7,697 nucleotides of DNA. It comes from JANYHY01 sp043784605. Its GTDB lineage: Bacteria > Myxococcota_A > Polyangia > Polyangiales > Polyangiaceae. The stretch is taken from assembly GCA_043784605.1 (NCBI GenBank), contig JAYVYD010000053.1, positions 1 through 7,697 of the forward strand, given 5' to 3'. The notes under the pieces are model-generated. The model was given only the letters and a program-made list of their open reading frames with translations. It did not search any database and was not told where the DNA came from. Shown one piece after another: positions 1 through 6,407 of the stretch (its first letter is position 1; every line of letters begins with the position of its first letter). The position numbers and the translations under genes are program-made.

Positions 1-2
1 AG

Positions 3-623
3 CTACGCGGACTCGGGCAGCGTCTTGAACAGCGCGCGCCAAAGCTCGTCGCGGCCGTCGCCGGTGATCGCGGAGAAGCCGATGACTCGCACGCCGCACG
101 CCTTCTGGATCTCGGCCATCGCGGGCTTGCGCTTGGAGAGCGCGAACTTGTCGAGCTTGGTCGCAACGAGCAGGATGGGCTTGTCGGGGCGTGCGCCCTT
201 CCAGAACTCGACGAGCTGTCGATCGTCGTCCTCGGGCCCGCGACGGATGTCGATCAACAGCACGAGCGCGCAGAGACTGTCCCGCTTCTCGAGGTACGCC
301 TCGATGAGCGTCCCCCAGCCGATGCGCTCGGTCTTGCTTCGCACGGCGTAGCCATAGCCGGGGAGATCCACGACGAAGAGCTCGGCCGTGGGCGCGCTCG
401 TCTTGATCTTGAACATGTTGATCTGGCGCGTGGCGCCCGGCGCTTTGCTGGTGCGCACGAGGTTCTTTCGATCCAAGAGAGCGTTCAGAAGGCTCGATTT
501 GCCGACGTTCGAGCGTCCCCCGAACGCGATCTCCGGCAGCGTCGACGGCGGCAGCTGCCCCTTCAACGCCGCGGCAAACGTGAACTCCGCGCTGTGAATG
601 ACTGGAGGCGCGGCAAGTGGCAT
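3..623 (-). CDS. engB: Ribosome biogenesis GTP-binding protein EngB (YihA/YsxC)
   Basis: A 206-residue TRAFAC-class GTPase of the EngB/YihA/YsxC family, which in well-studied bacteria acts in the cytoplasm in late assembly of the 50S ribosomal subunit. All GTP-binding motifs are visible: G1 P-loop GRSNVGKSS (36-44), G2 threonine in GATRQ (about T65), G3 DLPGYG (86-91), G4 TKLDK (155-159) and G5 FSA (183-185). Length is normal for the family (about 195-215), so the gene looks complete, ending in TAG two bases inside the window edge. The ATG lies 13 bp after the murJ stop, with no clear Shine-Dalgarno (SD) sequence; the N-terminal stretch before the P-loop has the usual length, which supports this start. 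It is the last gene visible in the minus-strand run; whether the operon continues beyond the window cannot be seen. Identification is very secure. Confidence 0.97.
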   Translation of the reverse strand: MPLAAPPVIHSAEFTFAAALKGQLPPSTLPEIAFGGRSNVGKSSLLNALLDRKNLVRTSKAPGATRQINMFKIKTSAPTAELFVVDLPGYGYAVRSKTERIGWGTLIEAYLEKRDSLCALVLLIDIRRGPEDDDRQLVEFWKGARPDKPILLVATKLDKFALSKRKPAMAEIQKACGVRVIGFSAITGDGRDELWRALFKTLPESA

Positions 624-636
624 GGCGTGCTGTCTA

Positions 637-2244
637 TCACGGAGCCCGCGTGCGACCCAATCTGCGCCTGACTCCGCCGAGGATGTGGTCGAGCTCTTCC
701 GAGCGCGCGCCCCACGCGGCGACGAAGAAGACGGCCGAGAACACGCCTCCGGCGACGAGACCGCGAGCGAGCGGCGCGTCGAGGAGTCTCGCCAACGCCC
801 AGGCGCACGCGCCCGCGATCGCGGACGCCAACACGGTGCGCATCACGGAGCTGACGAGCTCGCGCGCGCGGATCGTGCCGAGACGCATCTTCAACCCGAC
901 GAATAAGAGCACCATCTGCACGAACGACGAGCCCGCGACCGCGGCGCTGATCCCCGCGTGCCCCATCGGTCCTTTCAAGACAACGGCGAGCGCGATCAAC
1001 ACGAGCAGGTCGATGGCGCTGACGATGACGGGCGTGCGTGTATCACCGAGCGCGTGGAATACGGGGACGAGCTGCCGCACGGCCGCGAGGGTCCAGATGG
1101 CGCCTCCCTGCCAGACGAGCGAGCGCGCGGTCTCCATCGACGCTTGCGCGTCGAACTGGCCACGCTGAAAGAGCATCGCGACGAGCGGCTCGCCGAGCGT
1201 GGCGAGCGCCACGGACGCGGGGATCGCGACGAACAGGCCTAGCTTCATGCCGTGCGCGTAGGTCTTCGCGAGCTCTTCACGGTCGCCCTTGGCGGCCAGC
1301 GTCGCGAGAGACGGTAACGCTGCCGTGGAGATGGCCATGACGAAGATGCCTTGCGGGAATTCACAGAGGCGCTGCGCCCAAGAAAAATAGCTCTGCGACC
1401 CTGTCCCGAGCTCGGAGAGGAATCGACGACAGACCACGAGGTCAATGTAATATACACCGATGCCGAACGTCATCGGCACAAGGCGGCGCATGACCTCGCG
1501 TACGCCGGGGTCGCGTAGATCCAACACTGGACGCCTCAAGTATCCGATCTTCCGGAGCGCTGGCCACTGAGCGATGACCTGAAGTGCGCCGCCGAATAGC
1601 GCGCCGATCCCGATCGCGTAGACGCGATCGTATCCCGCGGCCTCTAGCCGGCCCGGCAGCGTGAACGCCGCGATCAAGAACGCGACGTTGAGCAGCATCG
1701 GCGCGAACGACGCGACCGCGAACTTGCGGTGGGTGTGGAGCGCGGCCATGCCCAGCGCCGCAGTGCCCATGAAGAAGATGTATGGGAAGACCAGTCGCGT
1801 CATTGTGGCGGTGCGCTCGAACTCACCAGGTCGCGAGTGGTAGCCACCCGCGAAGAGCTCCGTCACCGGACGCGCGAAGATCATCCCGAGCGCGGTGACG
1901 GCGACGAGCGCGAGCAACGAGGCCGCACGAACGCGCGCGAAGAAGGCCTGAGCGTTCTCTTCACCGTCCTTGGCGAGGCGCTCGCTCAACACTGGCACGA
2001 CTGCGCTCGAGACAGCGCCTTCGCCGAGGAGTTGGCGGAGCGCGTTGGGGATAGTGAACGCAGCGAAGAACGCGTCCATCTCGTCACGCGTAAAAATGGC
2101 CGCGAGCGCCATGTCGCGCCCGAGCCCCAGCAAGCGAGACGCGAGCGTGCCGAGCCCGACGATCCCGGCGCGTCCGGCGAGCTTACTCCGCTCCTTCTGG
2201 CCCTCGGTCTGGGGAGCGAGCGGGTCGCTCTTCTCCTCGGTCAT
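637..2244 (-). CDS. murJ: Lipid II flippase MurJ (MviN family)
   Basis: A 535-residue polytopic inner-membrane protein of the MOP exporter superfamily. MurJ flips lipid II across the cytoplasmic membrane for peptidoglycan synthesis. The N-terminal signature is strong: ASRLLGLGRD (35-44), DAFFAAFTIPNALR (57-70) and EGAVSSAVVPV (75-85). By alignment from memory, R37, R43, D57 and R70 correspond to essential E. coli R18, R24, D39 and R52. R292 in the QRLCEFPQGIF block (291-301) corresponds to R270. Many hydrophobic segments fit the expected 14 transmembrane helices. The reading frame is open 18 codons further upstream, but the ATG at 2244 forms an ATGA overlap with the preceding stop and gives a normal soluble N-terminus (MTEEKSD), so it is preferred. 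No SD is evident there, so translation probably depends on coupling. The C-terminal tail is short and basic. Confidence 0.96.
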   Translation of the reverse strand: MTEEKSDPLAPQTEGQKERSKLAGRAGIVGLGTLASRLLGLGRDMALAAIFTRDEMDAFFAAFTIPNALRQLLGEGAVSSAVVPVLSERLAKDGEENAQAFFARVRAASLLALVAVTALGMIFARPVTELFAGGYHSRPGEFERTATMTRLVFPYIFFMGTAALGMAALHTHRKFAVASFAPMLLNVAFLIAAFTLPGRLEAAGYDRVYAIGIGALFGGALQVIAQWPALRKIGYLRRPVLDLRDPGVREVMRRLVPMTFGIGVYYIDLVVCRRFLSELGTGSQSYFSWAQRLCEFPQGIFVMAISTAALPSLATLAAKGDREELAKTYAHGMKLGLFVAIPASVALATLGEPLVAMLFQRGQFDAQASMETARSLVWQGGAIWTLAAVRQLVPVFHALGDTRTPVIVSAIDLLVLIALAVVLKGPMGHAGISAAVAGSSFVQMVLLFVGLKMRLGTIRARELVSSVMRTVLASAIAGACAWALARLLDAPLARGLVAGGVFSAVFFVAAWGARSEELDHILGGVRRRLGRTRAP

Positions 2245-2594
2245 CGCGGGAGCGGCTCGCGCGTCGCGGCGACACTGTCGGGCGAGCACTCGGCACACTG
2301 GCAGATCGAGCGCAGGTACTTGTACGAGTAGAGCCCGCTCTCATGACCGTCGAACCACTTGAGCGAGAGAGCGTAGTTGCCGACCGTCCCGATGTCTTCG
2401 AGCTCCAGCGCAATGCCGTCCTCGTGCGCGATGAACGCGATGGTCCCCGAGTGCCCCTGGCAGCCGGCGCATGGGCAATAGCCGCGGAGGATCTCGTGCG
2501 GGTAGACCGACTTGTGCCCGTCGGCCCAGTCGATCTCGCTCACACGAGTGCCGCGCGGAGAGCGCACGGCCCGACACTTGTACTTTGCATCCAT
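2241..2594 (-). CDS. DUF971 / gamma-butyrobetaine hydroxylase-like N-terminal domain protein
   Basis: A 117-residue small cytoplasmic protein that is essentially a single DUF971 (GBBH-like N-terminal, PF06155-type) domain. Recognisable blocks are IDWADGHKSVYPHEILRGYC (21-40), CPCAGC (40-45), ALELEDIGTVGNYAL (62-76) and WFDGHESGLYSYKYLR (80-95). In human gamma-butyrobetaine hydroxylase the homologous domain binds zinc through CxCxxC plus a histidine 39 residues later. Here C40, C42, C45 and H84 have exactly that spacing, so a structural zinc site is likely. A second CxCxxC (98-103) lies near the C-terminus. No oxygenase domain follows, so it is not a hydroxylase; stand-alone DUF971 proteins have no firmly established function, though some are found near Fe-S cluster genes. 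Start: the ATG at 2594 is 8 bp after the kinase stop and begins exactly at the domain; the frame stays open far upstream only inside the kinase gene. It overlaps murJ by 4 bp. Confidence 0.9.
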   Translation of the reverse strand: MDAKYKCRAVRSPRGTRVSEIDWADGHKSVYPHEILRGYCPCAGCQGHSGTIAFIAHEDGIALELEDIGTVGNYALSLKWFDGHESGLYSYKYLRSICQCAECSPDSVAATREPLPR

Positions 2595-2602
2595 CTTTGC
2601 CG

Positions 2603-3556
2603 TTAACGTTTGAGGAGCCGTTTGGCTTCGGCAAGATCGACCAGACCCGTTGTCGCTCCTACCGCTGAAATGGCCTTCTTGCCTAGCAAATGACCGACCG
2701 TGAGCGCGGAGACGAACACCTGCGGGCTCTTCCACGCGCGTGTGCCCGGAGTGGCTCGGTGCGTGAGGAGCACCGCGAGCGCCCCCGCCAAGAAGGCATC
2801 TCCGGCGCCTGTCGCGTCCACGCACCTCGCCAAAGGGGTACGCGCCTCTACATCGCCGTGCGGGCCGATGGCGCGCGCAGAGAGCGCTCCGCCGGTGAGC
2901 AGAAGCGTGGCTCTCGGCGCCTTCGCGCGGAGCCAGCGCAGGCCGCCGACTGCCTCCAGATCCGCGGCCGAGGCCTTTACGAGATCTGCGTGCGCGACGA
3001 GCTCGGCGATGTTCGCGCGCATCGTGCTCGCGCTCTTCCACAGATGCGCCCGCACGTTCAAGTCCACGGCGACGTGCGCTCGGCCTTTGCGTGCAGTCTG
3101 CACGAGCTTGTGCGTGGCCCCTTTGAGGCCCGCTTCCACGAGCGTGCTCGTGCCGAAGAGCATCCACTTGGCCTTGCCCATCGCCGGCGTGATGTCTTTG
3201 GCGCGTGGCGCCATGTCCGCGGTGCGATCTCGATAGAAGAGGAAATTCGGCTCGCCGCGAGCGTCCCGCGTAATGAACGTGAGCCCCGTGCGCGCCGGGT
3301 AGCGAAGTACGAAGCGAGTGTCGACGTGCTCGCGTTCGAGGTGCATGACCATTGCGTCGCCGAACGCATCTCTTCCGACGCCGCCGATCACCGCGGCCTT
3401 CTTACCGAGGCGAGAGAGTGCGACCGCGAAGTTCGCGGGGGCGCCGCCCAGCATGCGATGGAGCTCGGCGCCGATCGGCTCGCCCCGCTGACGGCTCTTC
3501 GGGTTCTCGTAGATGTCCCAGAGGATCTCACCGAAGCTGACGACGTCCGGGCTCAT
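2603..3556 (-). CDS. PfkB-family (ribokinase/fructokinase-like) carbohydrate kinase
   Basis: A 317-residue PfkB/ribokinase-fold kinase, predicted to phosphorylate a sugar or related alcohol with ATP in the cytoplasm. The N-terminal beta-strand VSFGEILWDIY (6-16) is fructokinase-like. PfkB signature 1 is GGAPANFAVALSRLGKKAA (37-55) followed by VIGGVGRDAFG. Signature 2 is DATGAGDAFLAGAL (247-260), with the anion hole GAGD and catalytic base D253. Length fits the family. The start ATG at 3556 shares one base with the recO stop (TGATG), is preceded by GAAGGGA at a suitable distance, and begins directly before the first core strand. The longer frame upstream lies inside recO and is rejected. Substrate cannot be read from sequence: fructokinase is the closest impression, but ribose, adenosine or other substrates are possible. 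No sugar transporter or catabolic partner is nearby, so its role in this housekeeping operon is unclear. Confidence 0.93.
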   Translation of the reverse strand: MSPDVVSFGEILWDIYENPKSRQRGEPIGAELHRMLGGAPANFAVALSRLGKKAAVIGGVGRDAFGDAMVMHLEREHVDTRFVLRYPARTGLTFITRDARGEPNFLFYRDRTADMAPRAKDITPAMGKAKWMLFGTSTLVEAGLKGATHKLVQTARKGRAHVAVDLNVRAHLWKSASTMRANIAELVAHADLVKASAADLEAVGGLRWLRAKAPRATLLLTGGALSARAIGPHGDVEARTPLARCVDATGAGDAFLAGALAVLLTHRATPGTRAWKSPQVFVSALTVGHLLGKKAISAVGATTGLVDLAEAKRLLKR

Positions 3557-4284
3557 CACTTGGTCCCTTCGTACTCTGCGTGAGCCGCCATCGCACGATC
3601 TACGATCGTCAACAGTTGTGCGGCAAGCTTGGTGTCGAACGCCTCCCCTCGCTGCGCGGAGCGGGCTGCCTGCCTCAACTCGGCGGAGACGATGAGCGAG
3701 GCGCCGCCACACTCGCGACAAATGAGGCCTCCACGCGCCAGGTCGAGCGTTCCGGAGCGCGCGTCTGGACAGGCCTTGCCGCAGCGCACGCAGCGCTCGA
3801 AGTCCATCGAGTAGCCCACGTCGGAGAGCAGGCGCAGGCCGACGCCCGCGAGCATGTACGTCGTGTCGACGGGGACGGGTCTGTCGAGCTCGTCGAGCAA
3901 CACGGTCAGCGTGAACCAAGCCGCGGGCTCGACGGTACGCGGCGGGCACAAATGACGTACCCAGCGGAGCGCCATGCCCGCAGCGTCCATCGCCTCGAGT
4001 GATGCGGCCAAGGTGGCGCGCACGCGAACGACACGCGACTCGCGGAGGACGCCTAGATCTCCACGACGATCCTCGTAGCGTGCCTCGATCGCGTGAAATG
4101 GCTCCAAAGCCCCACCGAATCGCTTGTTGCCGCTTCGGGCGCCGCGCACGATGACGCTGACCTTGCCCTCGAGCTCGGTGAAGAGCGTGGCGATCACGTC
4201 GGACTCTCCGTACTCGACCGCGCGGAGCAACAGCGCTGCAGACACCTTCGCCGCGCGCACGCTCGCGAAGGCGCGCACCGACAT
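3556..4284 (-). CDS. recO: DNA repair protein RecO
   Basis: A 242-residue RecO, the mediator that with RecR (and RecF) loads RecA onto SSB-coated single-stranded DNA during gap repair and also anneals strands. The N-terminal OB-fold contains the usual start (SAALLLRAVEYGESDVIATL, 15-34), the typical LFTELEGKVSVIVRGARSGN region (34-53) and the GGALEPFH motif (57-64). The central part is helical. A zinc-finger-like module follows: C165 and C168 (CVRC), C172, then C189 and C192 (CREC). The four-cysteine pattern is intact, as in many RecO proteins but not in E. coli. Length is normal. The ATG overlaps the preceding RodZ-like stop by one base (TGATG), and its own TGA overlaps the kinase ATG in the same way. 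No strong SD is seen at this start, so expression probably relies on coupling to the upstream gene. Identification is secure. Confidence 0.94.
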   Translation of the reverse strand: MSVRAFASVRAAKVSAALLLRAVEYGESDVIATLFTELEGKVSVIVRGARSGNKRFGGALEPFHAIEARYEDRRGDLGVLRESRVVRVRATLAASLEAMDAAGMALRWVRHLCPPRTVEPAAWFTLTVLLDELDRPVPVDTTYMLAGVGLRLLSDVGYSMDFERCVRCGKACPDARSGTLDLARGGLICRECGGASLIVSAELRQAARSAQRGEAFDTKLAAQLLTIVDRAMAAHAEYEGTK

Positions 4285-4733
4285 CAGCCGAGCGTTTGCG
4301 TCGATGGGGTGTTCAGTGACAGCTCTGCGGGCATGTCGTGACCGCGAGGCTTGAGCACGATCGAGAGCGCGAGCGTGAAGAGGATCAAGAGCAGCACGAA
4401 CGCGATTGCTACGCCGAATCGCCGGCCGCCCTCGCGCGCCGCGTGAACGGGAGACGACATGGGCAGAGGAGTCGCGAACGCGACACGGCGGCTCGCGGTA
4501 TGCCGTGCGAGCACTTCTGCGCCGAGTACACCGACGGCTTGCGCGTAGGCCTTCAAGAAGCCACGAACGAACACCTCGCCAGGGAGATCGTCGAAGCGGT
4601 CCGCCTCGAGCGACTCGATGGTGTGCGCGGGGATGCGCGTGACCCGAGAGACCTCGGCCACGCTCATCTGCTTGAACTCGCGGCTGCGCCTCAAAAATGC
4701 GCCGATCGATTCCATCACGTGGGGCTTCTCCAT
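4284..4733 (-). CDS. Short RodZ-like protein (cytoplasmic HTH plus one TM helix)
   Basis: A 149-residue protein with the RodZ N-terminal module: an XRE/Cro-type helix-turn-helix at about 8-70, with hallmark blocks IGAFLRRSRE (10-19), MSVAEVSRVTRIPAHTIESL (23-42) and DDLPGEVFVRGFLKAYAQAVG (48-68). A basic linker and one transmembrane helix (about 106-127) follow. RodZ links the MreB cytoskeleton to the cell-wall machinery, and the DLPG-VFVRGFL-AYA signature is typical of this module rather than of DNA-binding repressors. Only about 22 residues follow the membrane helix, so the usual periplasmic beta domain (DUF4115) is missing. The preceding pilotin-like gene mirrors the pilF-rodZ order of gammaproteobacteria and supports the call. 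Start: ATG 4733 lies 7 bp after the upstream stop. An ATG at 4715 (residue 7) with GGAGAAG upstream is a plausible alternative, and the domain is intact either way. Confidence 0.85.
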   Translation of the reverse strand: MEKPHVMESIGAFLRRSREFKQMSVAEVSRVTRIPAHTIESLEADRFDDLPGEVFVRGFLKAYAQAVGVLGAEVLARHTASRRVAFATPLPMSSPVHAAREGGRRFGVAIAFVLLLILFTLALSIVLKPRGHDMPAELSLNTPSTQTLG

Positions 4734-4740
4734 CTCGTAC

Positions 4741-5577
4741 TCATCCGTGCGCTGCAGCTTGTGCGCAGCCGGCTTTCGTCATCGATTGTATGCACGCCTT
4801 GCCCGAAGCCGTCTGGTCGGAGATTTCGCGGCAACGCGTGAGATCTTGGCAGGCAACGTCTCTCTTGTTTTGCTTGAGCCGGACTTCGCCGCGCGCTTGC
4901 CACGCGTCTTGGAGCGCTTGGCAATCGGGGCTCTCGACCTGAACCGCCTGCGTGAAGCTCTGCTCGGCTTGCCCGAGATCGCCTTTTTTGTCGTATGCAA
5001 CTCCGAGGCGGTAGTAGCCAACGCAGAATTTGGGCTGAGTTACCGCGTTCTTGAGCGAAGCGATGCCCTGGTCGATCGAGCCATCCTGCACCTGCGCCCA
5101 ACCTAGGTTGCCCCACGCGAGGTAGCTCGCGGTGTAGGACGGGTCTTTGACGAGAGGCTGCAGCACTTCGATCGCGTCCTTGTACTTGTTCTCGAGGATC
5201 AGCACGTTACCGAGGAGATTCTTGGCGTCACGGAAAGCGTCGTCTTGCGAGATGGCTTTGCGCGCGTATTGCTCGGCCTTAGCGAGCTTGCAATCGGACG
5301 CCGTGAGACCCTCATTGCCCGCGCAGAACGCGAGGAACAGCTCCGAAGTGAAGTAGAGGGCTTTCGCGTTCGAGTCGTCCAGGTCAACGGCCTTCAGAGC
5401 GTGGTCCAGCGCGGCGCGCTGCTCGCCTTTGTAGAAGTAGTCGCGGGCAAGGTCATATTCGGCTTCTGCTTGACGCTCTGGGCTCTGCGCTGAGGGTCCC
5501 GTGTGTCCGCAGGCCGATAATGCCGCGACGAGTGCCCCCAAGAGCGCCAAGCCAGTCCCTACGCGCGTGATGGTCAT
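4741..5577 (-). CDS. TPR outer-membrane lipoprotein, Tgl/PilF (PilW)-like type IV pilotin
   Basis: A 278-residue predicted lipoprotein: short basic N-region (MTITR), hydrophobic core, and lipobox ALSAC with lipidated C23. Position +2 is glycine, which does not signal inner-membrane retention, so the outer membrane is likely. Tetratricopeptide repeats fill most of the rest: clear units start near A39 (EYDLARDYFYKGEQRAALDHA), A118 (AKNLLGNVLILENKYKDAIE), Y152 (LAWGNLGWAQVQDGSIDQG) and G187 (YYRLGVAYDKKGDLGQAEQ). This is the architecture of PilF/PilW and myxobacterial Tgl, which assist PilQ secretin assembly for type IV pili. The rodZ-like gene just downstream matches pilF-rodZ synteny. Eight further cysteines occur in the mature protein, unusual for a TPR pilotin. 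ATG 5577 is chosen over TTG 5607 because the latter adds an acidic, Ser-rich extension before the signal peptide and sits at the predicted transcription start. The pilotin role is inferred; other TPR lipoprotein functions are possible. Confidence 0.8.
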   Translation of the reverse strand: MTITRVGTGLALLGALVAALSACGHTGPSAQSPERQAEAEYDLARDYFYKGEQRAALDHALKAVDLDDSNAKALYFTSELFLAFCAGNEGLTASDCKLAKAEQYARKAISQDDAFRDAKNLLGNVLILENKYKDAIEVLQPLVKDPSYTASYLAWGNLGWAQVQDGSIDQGIASLKNAVTQPKFCVGYYRLGVAYDKKGDLGQAEQSFTQAVQVESPDCQALQDAWQARGEVRLKQNKRDVACQDLTRCREISDQTASGKACIQSMTKAGCAQAAAHG

Positions 5578-5613
5578 GGAAGATGAAGAGGCCTCGATTG
5601 CTGACAACGGGCA

Positions 5614-5642
5614 CTTCTACCCAGCCAGAAAGCGGACGTCAA
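5614..5642 (-). promoter_or_regulatory. Predicted sigma70-type promoter of the pilotin-to-engB operon
   Basis: On the minus strand, TTGACG (5642-5637, 5 of 6 consensus) is followed after exactly 17 bp by TAGAAG (5619-5614, 4 of 6). It lies in the only sizeable gap upstream of the seven-gene run and would give a leader of about 30 nt before the ATG at 5577. Spacing is ideal, but the -10 is imperfect and myxobacterial promoters are variable, so this is a prediction. Confidence 0.5.
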
Positions 5643-5673
5643 TGCACAAGGACCCAGGCGACTGCTCGCGCGT

Positions 5674-6381
5674 TCAGGCGCCCGCGTCCCCTTGCAGTTC
5701 ATCTTTGGTAGCCAGCAGCGTGTACAGGCGTCGCATCGCGTCCAGGTCGGGGACCTCGATCTTCTCACCGACGATGCGCAGGTAGCCCTGCTCGCGCAGA
5801 CGCTGAACCGTCCGCTTCACGGACTCAACGTCGAGACCGACACGACTCGCGAGCTCGACGGGCGACACGTTGAGCTCGACCCCTGCCCCTACGGGCTGCG
5901 GATCGATCCTGTGCGCGAGCTTCAACAGGCTGCTCACTACCTTGTACTGGCCGTCGCGAAGCATAAGGATTTCAATCTGATCCTCTGCGTCTCTGACGCG
6001 CACGATCAGCTGCTCCATCACCCTTACCGCAATGGTCGGATGGTGACTCAGAAGTGAGCGAGACGTCTCACGATCCAGCGCGAGCGCGAGGCCGTCCGTG
6101 AGCGCGACTGCGGACGAGCTCCGCGCGGCGGCGTCGAGCAGGGCGGACTCTCCGAAGAGCTCTCCGGGGCGCAACACCATCAAGCTGCGATCGATCGAGC
6201 GCACGCGCTTCACCAGCCGCACGCGCCCCTCCTGCAGCAAGAACGCGTGTGTCGCCGGCTCCCCCTCGCGGAAGATGGTCTCGCCCGCCGTGAACTGGCG
6301 CCCGTAGCGCGCGTTGAGCTTGGCTCGCTCCGCTTCGAGCTTGGCTCGCTCCGCGTCGGCGATGTCCTCTGTCTCCACCAT
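5674..6381 (-). CDS. Crp/Fnr-family transcriptional regulator
   Basis: A 235-residue regulator with an N-terminal cyclic-nucleotide-binding fold (about 25-130), a long dimerisation helix (about 113-150) and a C-terminal winged helix-turn-helix (about 170-225). The phosphate-binding-cassette region GELFGESALLDAAARSSSA (73-91) keeps G77, E78, R87 and S88, matching the E. coli CRP pattern (G71, E72, R82, S83) with one residue fewer, so nucleotide binding is possible. There are no cysteines, ruling out an FNR-type Fe-S sensor. In the recognition helix the CRP motif RETVGR reads VESVKR (185-190), so a different operator than TGTGA is likely. An N-terminal heptad-like extension (AERAKLE AERAKLN) precedes the domain and comes from a 21-bp duplication. 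The gene begins 26 bp after hisB and may be cotranscribed with it; a GAGG lies upstream but further from the ATG than usual. Ligand and targets are unknown. Confidence 0.92.
   Translation of the reverse strand: MVETEDIADAERAKLEAERAKLNARYGRQFTAGETIFREGEPATHAFLLQEGRVRLVKRVRSIDRSLMVLRPGELFGESALLDAAARSSSAVALTDGLALALDRETSRSLLSHHPTIAVRVMEQLIVRVRDAEDQIEILMLRDGQYKVVSSLLKLAHRIDPQPVGAGVELNVSPVELASRVGLDVESVKRTVQRLREQGYLRIVGEKIEVPDLDAMRRLYTLLATKDELQGDAGA
6316..6354. repeat. 21-bp tandem duplication within the regulator gene
   Basis: The 18-mer GAGCTTGGCTCGCTCCGC occurs at 6316-6333 and again, identical, at 6337-6354, giving a 21-bp period (seven codons). It encodes two copies of a charged heptad (AERAKLE, AERAKLN) at the regulator N-terminus and does not shift the frame. 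Confidence 0.85.
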
Positions 6382-6407
6382 GCTCGGTGGATGCTACCTC
6401 AGCACGA

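Noticed and set aside
617..1168. 183-codon plus-strand reading frame
   Set aside because: Antisense to the end of murJ; Thr/Ala/Ser-rich shadow with no motif.
1729..2331. 200-codon plus-strand reading frame
   Set aside because: Lies antisense inside murJ, gives an Arg/Glu-rich peptide without motifs, and is the expected mirror of a GC-rich gene.
2595..3167. Upstream extension of the DUF971 frame (308 residues in total)
   Set aside because: It lies within the kinase gene in another frame and is low-complexity; the DUF971 domain starts at the ATG at 2594.
2690..3583. 297-codon plus-strand reading frame
   Set aside because: Entirely antisense to the PfkB kinase, with Arg/Ala-rich low-complexity translation and no recognisable domain.
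3557..3949. Upstream extension of the kinase frame (448 residues in total)
   Set aside because: The extension lies inside recO in another frame and is Arg-rich; the PfkB fold begins at the ATG at 3556.
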